A DNA stretch of 64,000 nt from NCBI GenBank assembly GCA_037179385.1, contig CM074193.1, forward strand, positions 8,825,547-8,889,546, given 5' to 3'. The notes beneath the pieces were generated by a model. That model did no database searches. It was not told where the DNA came from and was given only the letters and a program-made list of their open reading frames with translations. Positions 29,480 to 41,904 of this stretch are shown here, piece by piece (the stretch's first letter is position 1; every line of letters starts with the position of its first letter). Made by a program: the position numbers and the translations under genes. The stretch comes from Holothuria scabra. Taxonomy: Eukaryota; Echinodermata; Holothuroidea; Aspidochirotida; Holothuriidae.

Positions 29480-30000
29480 GCACTGATAGTGCTCTTATAA
29501 CACATTTGGCTTTGCAAGCTCACAAGGGTATGTCTGAAGCAGTAAATAATCTAGGATTGTGTCCAGATATTGATGAATTTTGAAGAGCCTTGAGAGGGCT
29601 AGAAGTTCGTAGGTTGGTAGAATTGTCTGGAGTGATGAATACATGGCGTGAAACTTATGAAGATATTTCATCTTTTGTCTTTTCATTTAAGAATATTTGG
29701 AATTCTATGAAAGACAGTTTACAAATATCAGAGCTGCCCGTGTTTCTTGATGATGTGGTGTCACATTCAGTAAGTATCCGATTTTGTCATTTCCAGAGGT
29801 CGGAAAAGTTTACCAAACTTCTTTATGAGCAAAAACTAATGCAGTTCCATGATTTGGCTTTCCTTTTTTTGAGGAATTGGAAAAATGCAAAAAGGGTTTT
29901 GCTGGCCCGGGAAGTGGGGGGATGGAATCATGCTTCCGCCCCTCATTTTTTCACTGGGGCTGTCGCCACCCAGCCCCCAAGTTACAGTATTACATTATAC
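29480..30000. mobile_element. hAT-derived fragment (family of 55076-56444)
   Basis: AATATTTGGAATTCTATGAA, GATGATGTGGTGTCACA, TTTGTCATTTCCAGAG, CGGGAAGTGGGG and TTTTTCACTGGGG parallel 56040-56420. The 152-codon frame starting at 29590 lies wholly in this repeat. No target duplication found. Confidence 0.55.
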
Positions 30001-31248
30001 AGGGGGTTGCACGTGGCCAAAAGCCACTTGGAAGCAAGCTGTACATAAATTTGTGCACTTATTTGCATGACATTCGTGGCTTACTGGTCAGCTGGTGTGC
30101 ACCACTTTCGTTATTTTAGTATGGCTTATACTACCGTCCATACGGACATGCGTAGTATCGTCGATCCCTGATGATGGAATGGGGCGACCCGTGTAACTTC
30201 CGATGGCCCGTGTAACTTTCATTGAAAAGATTTAGAACGATCGTTGAATGAAGGCAAGCGTAATTTTAGGACTATATATATGAAGGAATATACAACCTTG
30301 GTGTACAGTAGGTTTTACAGTTCAAATTCAATTTTTGTTTTATTAGCCAAGCAGACGATTTTTAGCGCTCAGTTTTAAGTAGAGCAGGCCCGTGCACGTA
30401 TTGGAAAACAAGGACACTAAGCGCAGTCATGTGGATGACAGATTGGCACTGATGAAGAGGTGGCCAGCGCGAGGGCCCGGGTTGGGATTATTAACACAAA
30501 ATTCAGTTTCTGTTCCTGATTTCTATACGATGCGGGCACATAGTTTATGAATATTGTTTGAAGTTTACATAGCTGAGCCCGAGAGCATAATTAAAAAGGG
30601 TTCTTTCCTTTTGATAAATTGTAGTATAATTACCAGTCAAGTACCTTAACTGTGTTTCTAAACGAGGCATCCAGTTCCGCTGGCTTACGGATACAAAGAT
30701 GTCCTGGGCATGACGTTAAACTGCATCCAGGATGTGGCTTCTGTTCTATTCAGCCAGTCTAGAGCAGGACCACTCAGTGTTTGCCCTTTGGAGGGCGTAA
30801 TTGTCCATTTGGGACGTTAAGCTCCTTAAGGGAGCAGAACTCCTCCGCCGGGAGTAATCGTTTGGTTTTCGCCCCTTGGCTCTTCGCCAGAGAGTCGTGG
30901 GGACTTTTAGAGAAAAACAAAGATGTACTGTACGTAACTTGCCTGCTACAGCACACATTTCAACTTAGGAACATTATGAAAAATGTGCGGGGGAAAAAAC
31001 GGTTAAAACCGAAGTGCGATTATTAGACGTCCGATTATACCGGTTATGGTTTTTTGGAACATCGTGAAAACTTACCCCCCCCCCTCCGGCTTCCTACGCC
31101 AATGAATGAGATGATGAAATGAGAAAGGGTTCTCAAGACCGAAAATGTTGCAGGTTTCGCGAGACCGAAAGGGTGAAAGATTCGCGGTATCGAAAATCAG
31201 AAAATATCCGCGAGACCGAAAATGAATGATGAACTTGAAGTTGATGAA
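30001..31248. other. intergenic, no gene recognised
   Basis: A C13 tract and GGCTTCCTACGCCAATG at 31075-31103 resemble a hAT right end. 31131-31220 has several direct copies of GCGAGACCGAAA. Nothing coding. Confidence 0.4.
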
Positions 31249-31252
31249 TTAA

Positions 31253-31551
31253 AGGCCCAGTTCTCTCACCCCATACTGTACTAATTCTCCTTACCTTCAT
31301 CCTGAAGCCCCTCCCAAAATAGTCTGAAATTCATCCTCTTCCACATACAATCTCAGTTTATTGCTTCAAGGTGAGTATAGAAAAACTCAATTTATATATT
31401 ATTCAAAACACTCTCAGTACCGTTCATGCTGTGTAATATAGGCTTTGCTACTCTGTATTGTTTGAATTAGCTCTCAATCAAAGTGCTGAGCCATTTGGAA
31501 ATTTGGGTACCCTGTACCAAACTTGTAATTTGGGGTGAGAGGTTTGGCCCT
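31253..31551. mobile_element. TTAA miniature element, ~297-bp family, copy 2
   Basis: TTAA at 31249-31252 and 31552-31555. Inverted ends AGGCCCAGTTCTCTCACCCC and (inverted) AGGGCCAAACCTCTCACCCC. No coding capacity. Confidence 0.88.
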
Positions 31552-31972
31552 TTAAGGTTTTGATATTCGGTCTCATCGCTCGTGACCCATATTACATTTT
31601 CGGTCTCGCGAACCTTTGGTCTCTTGAATGTTTGGTCTCGCGGACTGTAACCTTCAAAAAATGTGGGATGTTTTCGATAGCTAGATAACACAGGGGACGA
31701 GGAAATGGACAAATCAAGTCTATAGCTTGCCCACTAGTACAAAATTTTGCTCGTCCGAAAAATGGTAATGGCAGCCTTACATTTTATGATATGTTAGCTT
31801 TGCATTACATGTGATCTGCCCTTTATATACGGAAGTGGACATTTATAAACTGAAAACTTAAAATAACCGTAACGACATTTTAGATGCTATCAATGGTGAA
31901 AGCAAGACATTTTCAAAGGAGGGTAGGCACCCAAATTTCAGATTTTTTAAATTTGAACACCAGTGTAGTAGT

Positions 31973-34578
31973 GGCGTAACTTGCGACGTGTGAAGAGGGC
32001 CTAAATTCTTGCCCTTTTATTAAACAAATATTTGTAAAGAGGGCAGTGGCGTAGCTACTGGGGGGGGGGGGGGGGCAGGGGGGCAAGTTGCCCCCCCCCC
32101 TGGAAAAATTTTTGGGGAAATTTGATGAATCTTCTTATTATTACAAAAATTTCTCAAAATTTTTGTTAGAATAAGAAATTGTGAGACATTTCTCATACAT
32201 AATTCGTATTTTCATGCAACAAATTAACTCAGATTTCGTCAGTGTCGCATGAACCGGCCCAATTCGCGTTCACAGAAATGTCCTCGCCGCGTAGCAGATT
32301 GACTGTTCTCTTGTGCTTGTATACGCACGGGGGTTATGATCAGTGCATTTCAGTGCACAGGAAGCTGTTATTAAGGTGATACTTTAGGAATTCAGTAAAA
32401 GGATGTGAAAACTGACAAGTCACTACCGTAGACCCCGAGGTTGTTATGTTCTTCTACAAGCTAGTAGTAGCTGTGCGATTTTACTCTGTGCACATAACGA
32501 TGGATGGGGCTGAAACAATCCATGGCCAACGATAAACTTAAAGTTAATCTAGAAATTAGAATTAGCGGGATCCGTTGGCACTCTTAGATTTTGTTACTTA
32601 GCCTAATCCTTGGAGGCTTACAAGCTAGTTCGAGAAAATAGCTTTCTGCTCACTTTGAGTGTAACAATAAATGGACAATGAGTACCTTGTAGCCTACTAC
32701 ACTTAACAGACTGCTTTTCTAACAGGATATCCTGTGTGATCGAGCCACTATTAGGCCTCCTTAGTGGCGTGAGACCATTGGGCCACCCCCCACAGATGCC
32801 ATTTGTTCTTAAAAATACGTAGCCTAACTTTATTAAGACAGATTTTACTTCAAAAGATAGCCTATGTGGCACCAGATTGCTTATAAGGACACCCAATTTT
32901 CAGAAATTTTCAAAGGGGAAGGATTGTCCCTGCAAGGTCTTTCAGTGATGCCAACTTTTTTTTAATTCCTACAAATAGAGCTAGGCAAATTCTGTCAAAT
33001 TCCAATTTTTACTTAAAAAGGTAGACTCTGTTTCCCACTGGTGGCATCTATAAAAAAGACTACATGTTTAGATTCTCTTTACAAGCATAAATACGCTATT
33101 TTGACCATCTGAGGGGTCTGATTTTTCGAAATTTTCTTTACGCTCCCCGCCAACCAATGGTGGCGCTTCGCTCGGTCTTATGGCCAAAATTACATTTTGG
33201 GGGTAAAATTAGCTCTTAACTCTCTGATCACTTTGCAGTTTGCGAACATATTTTGAAGTGAGCATTTTATTTCAAACGACAAAAGAAGAAAGCGACTGGC
33301 TAGATTCTTCGTATTAGCCTGGAAAATGCTATTTCCGGCCATCTAAGGGGTCTGATTTTTCAAAATTTTCTCTGCGCTCCGCGCCAACCGATGGTGGCGC
33401 TCCGCTTAGATAACCTTTATGACAAAATAACATTTTGTGGCCAAGAAAAACCACAAATATCGATCAATGTTCTTTTATTTTGACTCCTAAAAGTGTGCAA
33501 ATTTAATGACAAGTTTTTCTTCGTAAGGTATCATAAATGGCATAAGGAAACGCATGTCAAGGCACAAAAGTTTCAGTTTTATCCTCATGAACCACCACGA
33601 TTCAACTTTTAACACTGTTCCTGTCAAAGTCGAAAATCTTGCGCCATTTTGCATCTAGGCTCCTTGAAAACGTCAAAAAATTTCCGGACACCCCTCCCCT
33701 TAGACCATACTGCATGCCCCTCCCCCTTCAGAGAAATCCTGCGTACGCCACTGCTTTAGTACATACAAATAAACCAGATATTGTTTACCAAAATAATATA
33801 CTTTGTTATTTCCGATTGCTCTCTGTTATACTTTAAGATTAAAATGCAGGTAATATTACAAAATGACATGGTAATGTTGTTATACTTGTAAGTTTGCATG
33901 TTTTATATGAAATACATACACATTGACCGGGAAAAGTTTTGGGGAAATTTCATACCTTTGCCCCCCCTGGAAAAAATCCTAGCTACGCCACTGAAAGAGG
34001 GAGCTTGCATTCAAGAAAATTTGGATTCTGGGTTTCCGGTAAAGAAATTTGAAACGTTGGGGGATTACTGCAGATCCATAATTGGGAAATCTGAGATTAC
34101 ACGGCGACGAAAGATCGCTGTTGCCAAGTAATGTTATTAAAGCATAGAATTAAGGTTATCCGAAGCCATTTTCAAGTCAAGAGCCTATATTGGAGGAAAT
34201 TCGGAATTTCATTGCAGAAATTTATGACAATAGCACTGTAGTTACCGGTGTCACTTGATGACACCTGGTTTCACATATGACAAATTTCCGATATTGTCAT
34301 TTCCAGAGCACGAAAACGTTATCCAAACTGATAAAAACTGATGTCCGAGCACTACTGGATTAGGAATTGCAATTTCCAGCACGGATAGAAAATGCTTCCT
34401 TTCTAAATAAATCAAATTCCAAATTTCCTCTCTTATGGAGGATAATTCAGAATTTCATGAAAGAAGAGTCAGGAAAACCACGCTGTAGTTGATTGGTGTC
34501 ACAATTGAAAAATTTCCAAAGTTCCCAATTTTCATATCCCCAGAGTCATCCCCCCCCCCCCGAGCTACGCTTCTGGGT
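31973..34578. mobile_element. older hAT-type element hosting a 1.95-kb insertion
   Basis: Left side AGTGGCGTAACTTGCGAC (from about 31978) and AAACAAATATTTGT; after the insertion it resumes at 33994 with AAAGAGGGAGCTTG. The interior then matches 55760-56160. Right end, about 34547-34575, is a C13 tract and GAGCTACGCTTCTGG, an eroded TAGCTACGCCACTG. Limits are approximate. Confidence 0.6.
32044..33993 (+). mobile_element. composite hAT-type element, copy 1
   Basis: 1950 bp. Ends CAGTGGCGTAGCTAC and TAGCTACGCCACTG are inverted repeats; perfect 8-bp duplication AAAGAGGG (32036-32043, 33994-34001). About 32044-32761 and 33754-33993 are the outer family; 32762-33753 is a nested member of the 2262-3663 family with ends GTGGCGT and GCGTACGCCACTG. 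No transposase, so mobilised in trans. Inner part holds two direct copies of a GCTCCGCGCCAACC-type module (about 33105 and 33340). Confidence 0.92.
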
Positions 34579-35470
34579 GCTGTACTCTCGAGCCTGTGAA
34601 GTTCCCTTTTTGGCTGTCTATCTGTCTGTAGGGTCCCGATTTTTCAAAAATTTCTGGAGACTATCCATACCAGCTATTGGTGAATTTCCTCTTAGAGAGT
34701 GGACCAGTCTCATCAGAAACTCAAGCCCCCACAAAAATACCCCTTGGCACTCCCAAACTCAAGAAAATCCTACTTTATATCAATGAGTGGAAAAGAAAGT
34801 AATACAAATATACAAAGGACCTACGGAATGGGAAGTTGGACATGTATAGGCCATGTCTCGAAAAGTTACCCGAACTATGTATTAATTATACTTTTACCAG
34901 TTTCGCTGAAATTAATTGCATTTATTCCATTGAATTTCTCCGCAACCTTCATAACATATTTTTTCTTCACTTTCGCATTGTTTGAGCCAAAGGGCAGACT
35001 GGGTCGCCATTTGAATCAATGTCGTGGGCCATGACATAGAGAGCATTTCATGTTTTTTTTTCTTTTTTTTTACAGCAGGGAGGGGTAGAGGTTCTGTACC
35101 AGAAATACATGTAATCCTCACGGAACAATAAAATTGATCACAAATTTGATGTTCTCTACCGGCCTGGAAAAACATGAAAGGCCATATACCTTCACCTCCA
35201 TGGCCTCCATCTAATTTTAATCACCTTGTGATCCTTTAAAAGTTCGGCAAATCCGATCGTTCACCAATCCCAACCGTCTGTGTTCCAAACCATAAGCTCA
35301 GTCATAACTGTGTTATACTAAGCTGTTTCGTGCTGTAAAAGCTATTTCTTACCATGGGTAAAAATATGACTTTTTATTGTAATTACTTCGTAAAACATTC
35401 ATCAATACCAAATTACCGTTCATTTTCAATTCACTCAAGTGATGTACCTGATTTGAGTTAGTACCGTCAC
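34579..35470. other. intergenic, no gene recognised
   Basis: No repeat boundaries or coding similarity. A frame at 34699-35034 is hydrophobic but unsupported. Confidence 0.35.
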
Positions 35471-35520
35471 AGCTAGCTAGTTAGTTAGATGGAGTTAGTT
35501 TACGGCCCAGTTTCCAACCC
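35471..35520 (-). repeat. SINE 3'-tail fragment
   Basis: Minus strand GGGTTGGAAACTGGGCCGTA then CTCCATCTAACTAACTAG, the 3' end of the 29140-29365 SINE. Confidence 0.75.
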
Positions 35521-36353
35521 GATGTGAGACCTGTGTTCTTCGGAATTTAGTACCATTTTTGTGAAAGGAGAGGTGGGTACAGTGGTCCATCCTTTCATCT
35601 AGACCCCACCATCCCACAGATAAAACGTCCTGCATGAGCGCTTTGACGGAGGCAATAGGCTACCTTGAGTCTCAGGAAGTCATGGATGTTGATATTTGTA
35701 CGTATAATCAAGGCGACAGAACCTTGCGCGTCTCCATCAAGAAAAAGGGGGGGGGCTAAAGGCATGTTCGCCCCTCTCCTAATATTCATGTGATACCATC
35801 TTGCATCCATTAAAATTTCTAATTCATTGGAAGAATTTATATTGTAAGGCTGGGTACATTCAGCTTAGAACACCCGGGAAGTGGATTTTCCAACCATGCA
35901 ACTGGCGGCTTAGAAAGTCACAAATTTTCTTGTATGTTCCGCTCCAGCCTCTGCTTATAGAGTATTGCTGGCACTCTTTGTGTTTGACCGATTATGCTAT
36001 AATCGGTAATAACCGATTACCGTTTAGCAATTTTAGCAATTCGCCGATGCCTTTTAGCCTACCGAGTACTGATTAGTAGCAAGTGTTCGAAAGGTGATCT
36101 TTTGTCGCTAAATGCCTCTTGCTTTAAAACGTAGGCTAACACCATACCCAAAAAATATTTGGAACAGTTTCGATCGTTTCGCAACCGGGATGTCATTCTT
36201 GTAGGTCTGCTATTTTTACCTGACATGTCGATAAAAAACTCATTCGTTGATACGGTATAGGAGAAAGAATCTGCTAAAGAAATGTACGTAGAACTTATCA
36301 CCGAAAAATCCCCATACTCAAAGGATTTCTGTTGCCTTTCCCATGGAACCAGT
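35521..36353. other. intergenic, no gene recognised
   Basis: An internal inverted pair ATTATGC..ATAATCGGTAATAACCGATTA near 35989-36020 is the only structure noted. Confidence 0.35.
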
Positions 36354-36361
36354 CACAAAAG

Positions 36362-38320
36362 CAGTGGCGTAGCTAGGATTTTTTCCAGGGGAGGGCAAAG
36401 GTATGAAATTTCCCCAAAACTTTTCCCGGTCAATGTGTATGTATTTCATATAAAACATGCAAACTTACAAGTATAACAACATTACCATGCCATTTTGTAA
36501 TATTACCTGCATTTTAATCTTAAAGTAAAACATAGAGCAATCGGAAATAACAAAGTATATTATTTTGGTAAACAATATCTGGTTTATTTGTATGTACTAA
36601 CGCAGTGGCGTACGCAGGATTTCTCTGAAGGGGGAGGGGCATGCAGTATGGTCTAAGGGGAGGGGTGTCCGGAAATTTTTTGACGTTTTCAAGGAGCCTA
36701 GATGCAAAATGGTGCAAGATTTTCGACTTTGACTGGAACAGTGTTAAAAGTTGAATCGTGGTGGTTCATGAGGATAAAACTGAAACTTTTGTGTCTTGAC
36801 ATGCATTTCCTTATGCCATTTTATGCTACCTTGCGAAGAAAAACTTTTCATTAAACTTGCACACTTTTAGGAGTCAAAATAAGAGAGCATTGATCGGTAT
36901 TTGTGGTTTTTCTTGGCCACAAAATGTTATTTTGTCATAAAGATTATCTAAGCGGAGGGCCACCATTGGTTGGCGCGGAGCGTAGAGAAAATTTGGAAAA
37001 ATCAGACCCCTTAGATGGCCGGAAATAGCATTTTCCAGGCTAATACGAAGAATCTAGCCAGGTGCTTTCTTCTTTTGTCGTTTGAAATAAAATGCTCACT
37101 TCAATGTTTGTTCGCAAACTGCAAAGTGATCAGAGAGTTAAGAGCTAATTTTACCCCAAAAATGTAATTTTGCCCAAAAGACCGAGCGAAGCGCCACCAT
37201 TGGTTGGCGCGGAGCGTAAAGAAAATTTCGAAAAATCAGACCCCTCAGATGGTCAAAATAGCGTTCTTATGCTTGTAAAGAGAATCTAAACATGTAGTCT
37301 TTTTTATCGATGCCACCAGTGGGAAACAGAGTCTACCTTTTTAAGTAAAAATTGGAATTTGACAGAAGTTGCCTAGGTCTATTTGTAGGAATTAAAAAAA
37401 AAAGTTGGCATCACTGAAAGACCTTGCAGGGACAATCCTTCCCCTTTGAAAATTCCTGAAAATTGGGTGTCCTTATAAGCAATCTGGTGCCACATATGCT
37501 ATCTTTTGAAGTAAAATCTGTGTTAATAAAGTTAGACTACGTATTTTTAAGAACAAAGAAAAAATGGCATCTGTGAGGGGGGGGGGGGAATGGCCCAATG
37601 GTCTCCCTTTCGCACGCCACTAAGGAGGCCTAATAGTGGCTCGATCACACAGGATATCCTGTTAGAAAAGCAGTCTGTTAAGTGTAGTAGGCTACAAGGT
37701 ACTCATTGTCCATTTATTGTTACTCTCAAAGTGAGCAGAAAGCTATTTTCCAGAACTAGCTTGTAAGCCTCCAAGGATTAGGCTAAGTAACAAAATCTAA
37801 GTGTGACAACGGATCCCGCTAATTCTAATTTTTAGTTTATCGTTGGCCATAGAATGTTTCAGCCCCATCCATCGTTATGTACGCAGAGTAAAATCGTACA
37901 GCTAGTGATAGCTTGTAGAAGAACATAACAACCTCGGGATCTACGGTAGTGACTTGTCAGTTTTCACATCCTTTTACTGAATTCCCAAAGTATCACCTGA
38001 ATAACAGCTTCCTGTGCACTGAAATGCACTGATCATAACCCCCGTGCGTATACAAGCACAAGAGAACATTCAATCTGCTACGCGGAGAGGACTTTTCTGT
38101 GGAACGCAAATTGGGCCGGTTCATGCGACACTGACGAAATCTGAGTTAATTTGTTGCATGAAAATACGAATTATGTATGAGAAATGTCTCACAATTCCTT
38201 ATTCTACCAAAAATTTTGAGAAATTTTTGTAATAATAGGAAGATTCATCAAATTTCCCCAAAAATTTTTCCGGGGGGGGGCAACTTGCCCCCCCCCCTGC
38301 CCCCAGTAGCTACGCCACTG
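36362..38320 (-). mobile_element. composite hAT-type element, copy 2 (inverted)
   Basis: 1959 bp, reverse orientation to copies 1 and 3. Ends CAGTGGCGTAGCTAGG and GTAGCTACGCCACTG; flanks CACAAAAG (36354-36361) and CACAGAAG (38321-38328), 7 of 8 matching. Same nested inner element, whose end CAGTGGCGTACGCAGG is at 36604. Confidence 0.92.
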
Positions 38321-38609
38321 CACAGAAGGTCTTTTTATAAATGAAATTTGAATTAAGCAATAGATCGTATGCATATGAAGTCACCGGGAAAACCATGATC
38401 CCTGATTTGGAGGCAAAAAACAGATACGCGCCGAACTTCTACTACACATTCGGGACCAAGAAGTTTACTGCACGCAACCATGTGCATCACATTGAAATTT
38501 ACACTGACTGACTGACTGAAAAATGCAGTAACTCAATGTACGTTAGCAAATACGGCTCCCGCATACACGGCCTATGTATGTGGCTTCTAATGTTTTACGA
38601 GCACCTTAA

Positions 38610-38906
38610 AGGCCCAGTTCTCTCACCCCAAACAGTACCAATTCTCCTAACCTTCTTACTGAAGCCCCTCCCACAGTTGTCTGAAATTCATCCTCATCTA
38701 GACACAATCTCAGTTTATTGCTTCAGGGTGAGTATAGAAAAACTCAGTTTATATAATCAAAACACTCTCAGTACTGTTCATGCCGTGTAATATAGGCTTT
38801 GACACTCTGCATTGTTTGAATTAGCTGTCAATCAAAGAGCTGAGCCAATTGAGAATTTCGGTGCCCGGGTTTCAAAATTGTAGTTTGGGGTGAGAGGTTT
38901 GGCCCT
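38610..38906. mobile_element. TTAA miniature element, ~297-bp family, copy 3
   Basis: TTAA at 38606-38609 and 38907-38910. Ends AGGCCCAGTTCTCTCACCCC and TTTGGGGTGAGAGGTTTGGC. Confidence 0.9.
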
Positions 38907-38910
38907 TTAA

Positions 38911-40670
38911 AACACATACCGTACGTACCTACTACAGTTAATATTGAAGACATGCCATTGGCTAATCGTTTCCTTCAATACAGATATAACGCCGTCCATT
39001 GGTCAACTAAGCACTGTACTGAGTGAATTGTGGTTTCCAACACCGTGTTGGAATCGAAGTGAACACGAAGGGACATGTGTTAGAAGAACCGGGTTGAAGA
39101 GTGAGTCAAGGGTCGGGGCTCCGTGTTCGTGGGAACGCGGTATTAAGGTAGTGTTTGTAACTTTCACATACTTAGGTCTACCCTGCGAAAATCGATTAGA
39201 CCTGTGAACATTGTAGAATTTGCATATTGTTGCAAAGAAATTTGACGCCTATGGTGTAAATTTTTTAATACAACCTGAAACATTTTCCGGCAGTTATTTC
39301 TCTTCATCTTCGTAACGGTGATCAGAGGTCCTTGCACTCTGAAAAATGATTACCCAATCTTGGCAAAAACCGAAAAACGGTAGACATTCTCCAAATTGTA
39401 AAAAAAAAAAAAAAAAAATCTTTGTTTCTAGTTTTTATTTTATTACAGTTCAAAGGTGTGGAAATTCACTAAAAGAAGAGTAAAATTCACTCCAAAAGAG
39501 TAAAGTTTTCACCCTCCATGGAGTGCCACCAGGAACCACCCTTATATATCAAAAGTGATCCCTAGAAGCACTCATTAAAGGGTGATTTTTTACTCTTCTT
39601 GGGATGATCTTCACTATTCTCGATGTGAATTAACACTCTAATGGAGTGAATTGATACTTTTCACTTTATTATAGAGTGACCAATTCACTCTTTTGTTTTA
39701 AGAATGTGTTTAAAAAAGATAGAGTTAAGTTTATCAGCATAATGATTAGCAAACCATGCAAAACGAACGTTGTGAGACCATTTAAATTTGTATGTCGATG
39801 GTTTGTATGTCGAACTTAAGCACCTAGTAAACTCTACCGAGTATACATGTCAAACGGTTTTACAATTTTTCTAAAATAACGTTATGAGAATTATGAATAA
39901 AATCAATTCAAATCTCACCGCAGGCGTGCCTTTCAACATATTATGCCAACAGTTACTCATGCACACGCTTTTATTCATAGCGTTCGTAAGTCTCTCACCC
40001 ATTCAATTTGAAGTTAACATGATGTGGTTTCTGAGGAGTATGTCATGAACTATTTTGCGAAACTTTGGCAGACACCTTCTGAGTATTCAGACTGACAACT
40101 TAAAACTCACGTCAGTATGGACCAGTGGTGTAGCCACGGGGGGTAGTTTTAGGGGTTAGAACCACCTCCCATGACCCAACCTTGCAATGCAAAAAACACC
40201 TAAAATAGCAGTTTTTTCTCTCTATCATTAGACTTTTCCCTCATGCCGTGCGCCTCCCCCTCCCCATTGCACCACCCCACCACATGTCACAATCCCGGTA
40301 TGGACTGGTATGGACGCTCAGAGCACACTTTAGCAAAATTATGTCAAATGCAATTTTATGCAAATTTGGTCTAGATATATGACGCCGTAAGTTACACATT
40401 CACAAGTTTTTACAGACAGGTTCCTACAAAAACTTGAACTTCTTTGAATGCACCCTTTAAGAAGAGTTTGTGACACTTCTTTTGCACATTTTGTACAAAG
40501 TTGACATTTTTACTTGCATTTTCACCTCACCCTTGTAAATCAAAGCATTACTTTACAAAATATGGATAGCACGTCAATAATGTTATATATAACATATACT
40601 GATAGGCAAAGAATGACAAACGCGCCCACACATGTTCGTATGTTGGGAGATTTGACACGTCATGTTTTAA
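38911..40670. other. intergenic, no gene recognised
   Basis: An A19-type run at about 39399-39418. 39475-39700 has repeated AGAGTAAA/TTCACTCY motifs. 40124-40265 begins CCAGTGGTGTAGCCACGGGG and may be a hAT fragment. No coding similarity. Confidence 0.4.
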
Positions 40671-40674
40671 TTAA

Positions 40675-41020
40675 AGGCCCAATTTTCTCATCCCAAACAG
40701 TACCAATTCTCCTAACCTTCTTAAAGGACCAGTTCTCTCACCCCAAACAGTACCAATTCTCCTAAGTTTCTTACTTAAGCCCCTCCCACAATTGTCTGAA
40801 ATTCACCCTCCTCCAGACACAATCTCATTTTATTGCTTCAGGGTGAATATAGAAAGATCAATGTGTATAATCAAAACACTATCAGAACAGTTCGTGCTGT
40901 GTAATATAAGTTTTGGTACTCTGCATTGTTTGAATTAGCAGTCAGTCAAAAAGCTGAGCCAATTAAGAGTTTCTGTTACCCTATACTAGAAGTGTAGTTT
41001 GGGGTGAGAGGATTGTCCGT
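40675..41020. mobile_element. TTAA miniature element, ~297-bp family, copy 4
   Basis: TTAA at 40671-40674 and 41021-41024. 346 bp because the first ~50 bp occur twice: the terminus recurs at 40722-40741 after an internal TTAA. Otherwise typical. Confidence 0.85.
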
Positions 41021-41024
41021 TTAA

Positions 41025-41896
41025 GGCGCCATCCATTCTGGTGTAGGATTAGTACGCGAAATCAAACCCTGAAAAATCACACACAAAAAAGGCATCACAC
41101 ACAGGATTTTTAAAGTTCCGTGAATCATATCTCACCTATACATGTAAGAGTTTTAGATGAAGTTTAGGAGAAGTGACATGACACTCTCCCCGGAACCCTT
41201 CAATGGGATCTTCGATACCCGCCCAAAATGGCGGCATTACTCACTGAGTAATCAGTGTTACACCTCTCTTGAAACTGGGCTACTCTTATACCCAGTCTCC
41301 AACTCAGCTTATCTGACGTGGCCTGTACGTGCAGAACATGCCCGACTCCAGATCCCCAACCAGGACATACGGTCTGCCAGACTGAAACACCAAATTGTGC
41401 CCGATTTAGCAAGGTTTTTGGTGGGTGGGGGAGGTGCTACAGTCCCCGGTCCCCAGTCCAGTGCGGCCATGGTACACACCGTCTTTTCATTGTGTTTACA
41501 CACTAGAAAATTAACTCCTTACAATATACAGTTTTCAGTGTCGTCAAAACCAGGAATTATCAACCGCCATCTGCCCATGTCCGAAGGCAAGTAGTACGAA
41601 AAATGCATATAGGCGTTGCCCTCAAACATGGCTGAAATACGTCACATGAAAAGCTATTGTGATATCACGTGAAAACTACTTGATGTCTCTCATGACCAAG
41701 GTTAAATAATAATCCATTTTGCATAATTCGATTATTGGAAAGTCTTGATCTTACTTATCTCGACATTTGGTAAGTATTGTTAGTTTCTCCGAAATAATTC
41801 AGTGATAACATAGACTAAGTGTTATCAAGGAGTCACAACTTGCAGTATTATTTTATCTTGTTTAAGGGAACAGGTTTCGGAGAAGGGTGAGTGATC
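41025..41896. other. intergenic, no gene recognised
   Basis: Contains a 145-codon frame (41157-41594) with no recognisable domain or partner exon; overlapping frames on the other strand are equally long. Treated as chance. Confidence 0.35.
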
Positions 41897-41904
41897 CTCT
41901 ATTT

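Noticed and set aside
29590..30048. 152-codon protein gene
   Set aside because: The frame is wholly in a hAT-derived repeat shared with 56040-56420 and has no recognisable domain.
33639..33836. Conserved small protein, since near-identical frames recur at 36520-36717 and 43526-43723
   Set aside because: The conservation is that of three copies of the composite transposon, and the frame crosses its inner right end.
41157..41594. 145-codon protein gene
   Set aside because: No domain, no splice context, and equally long overlapping frames on the opposite strand.
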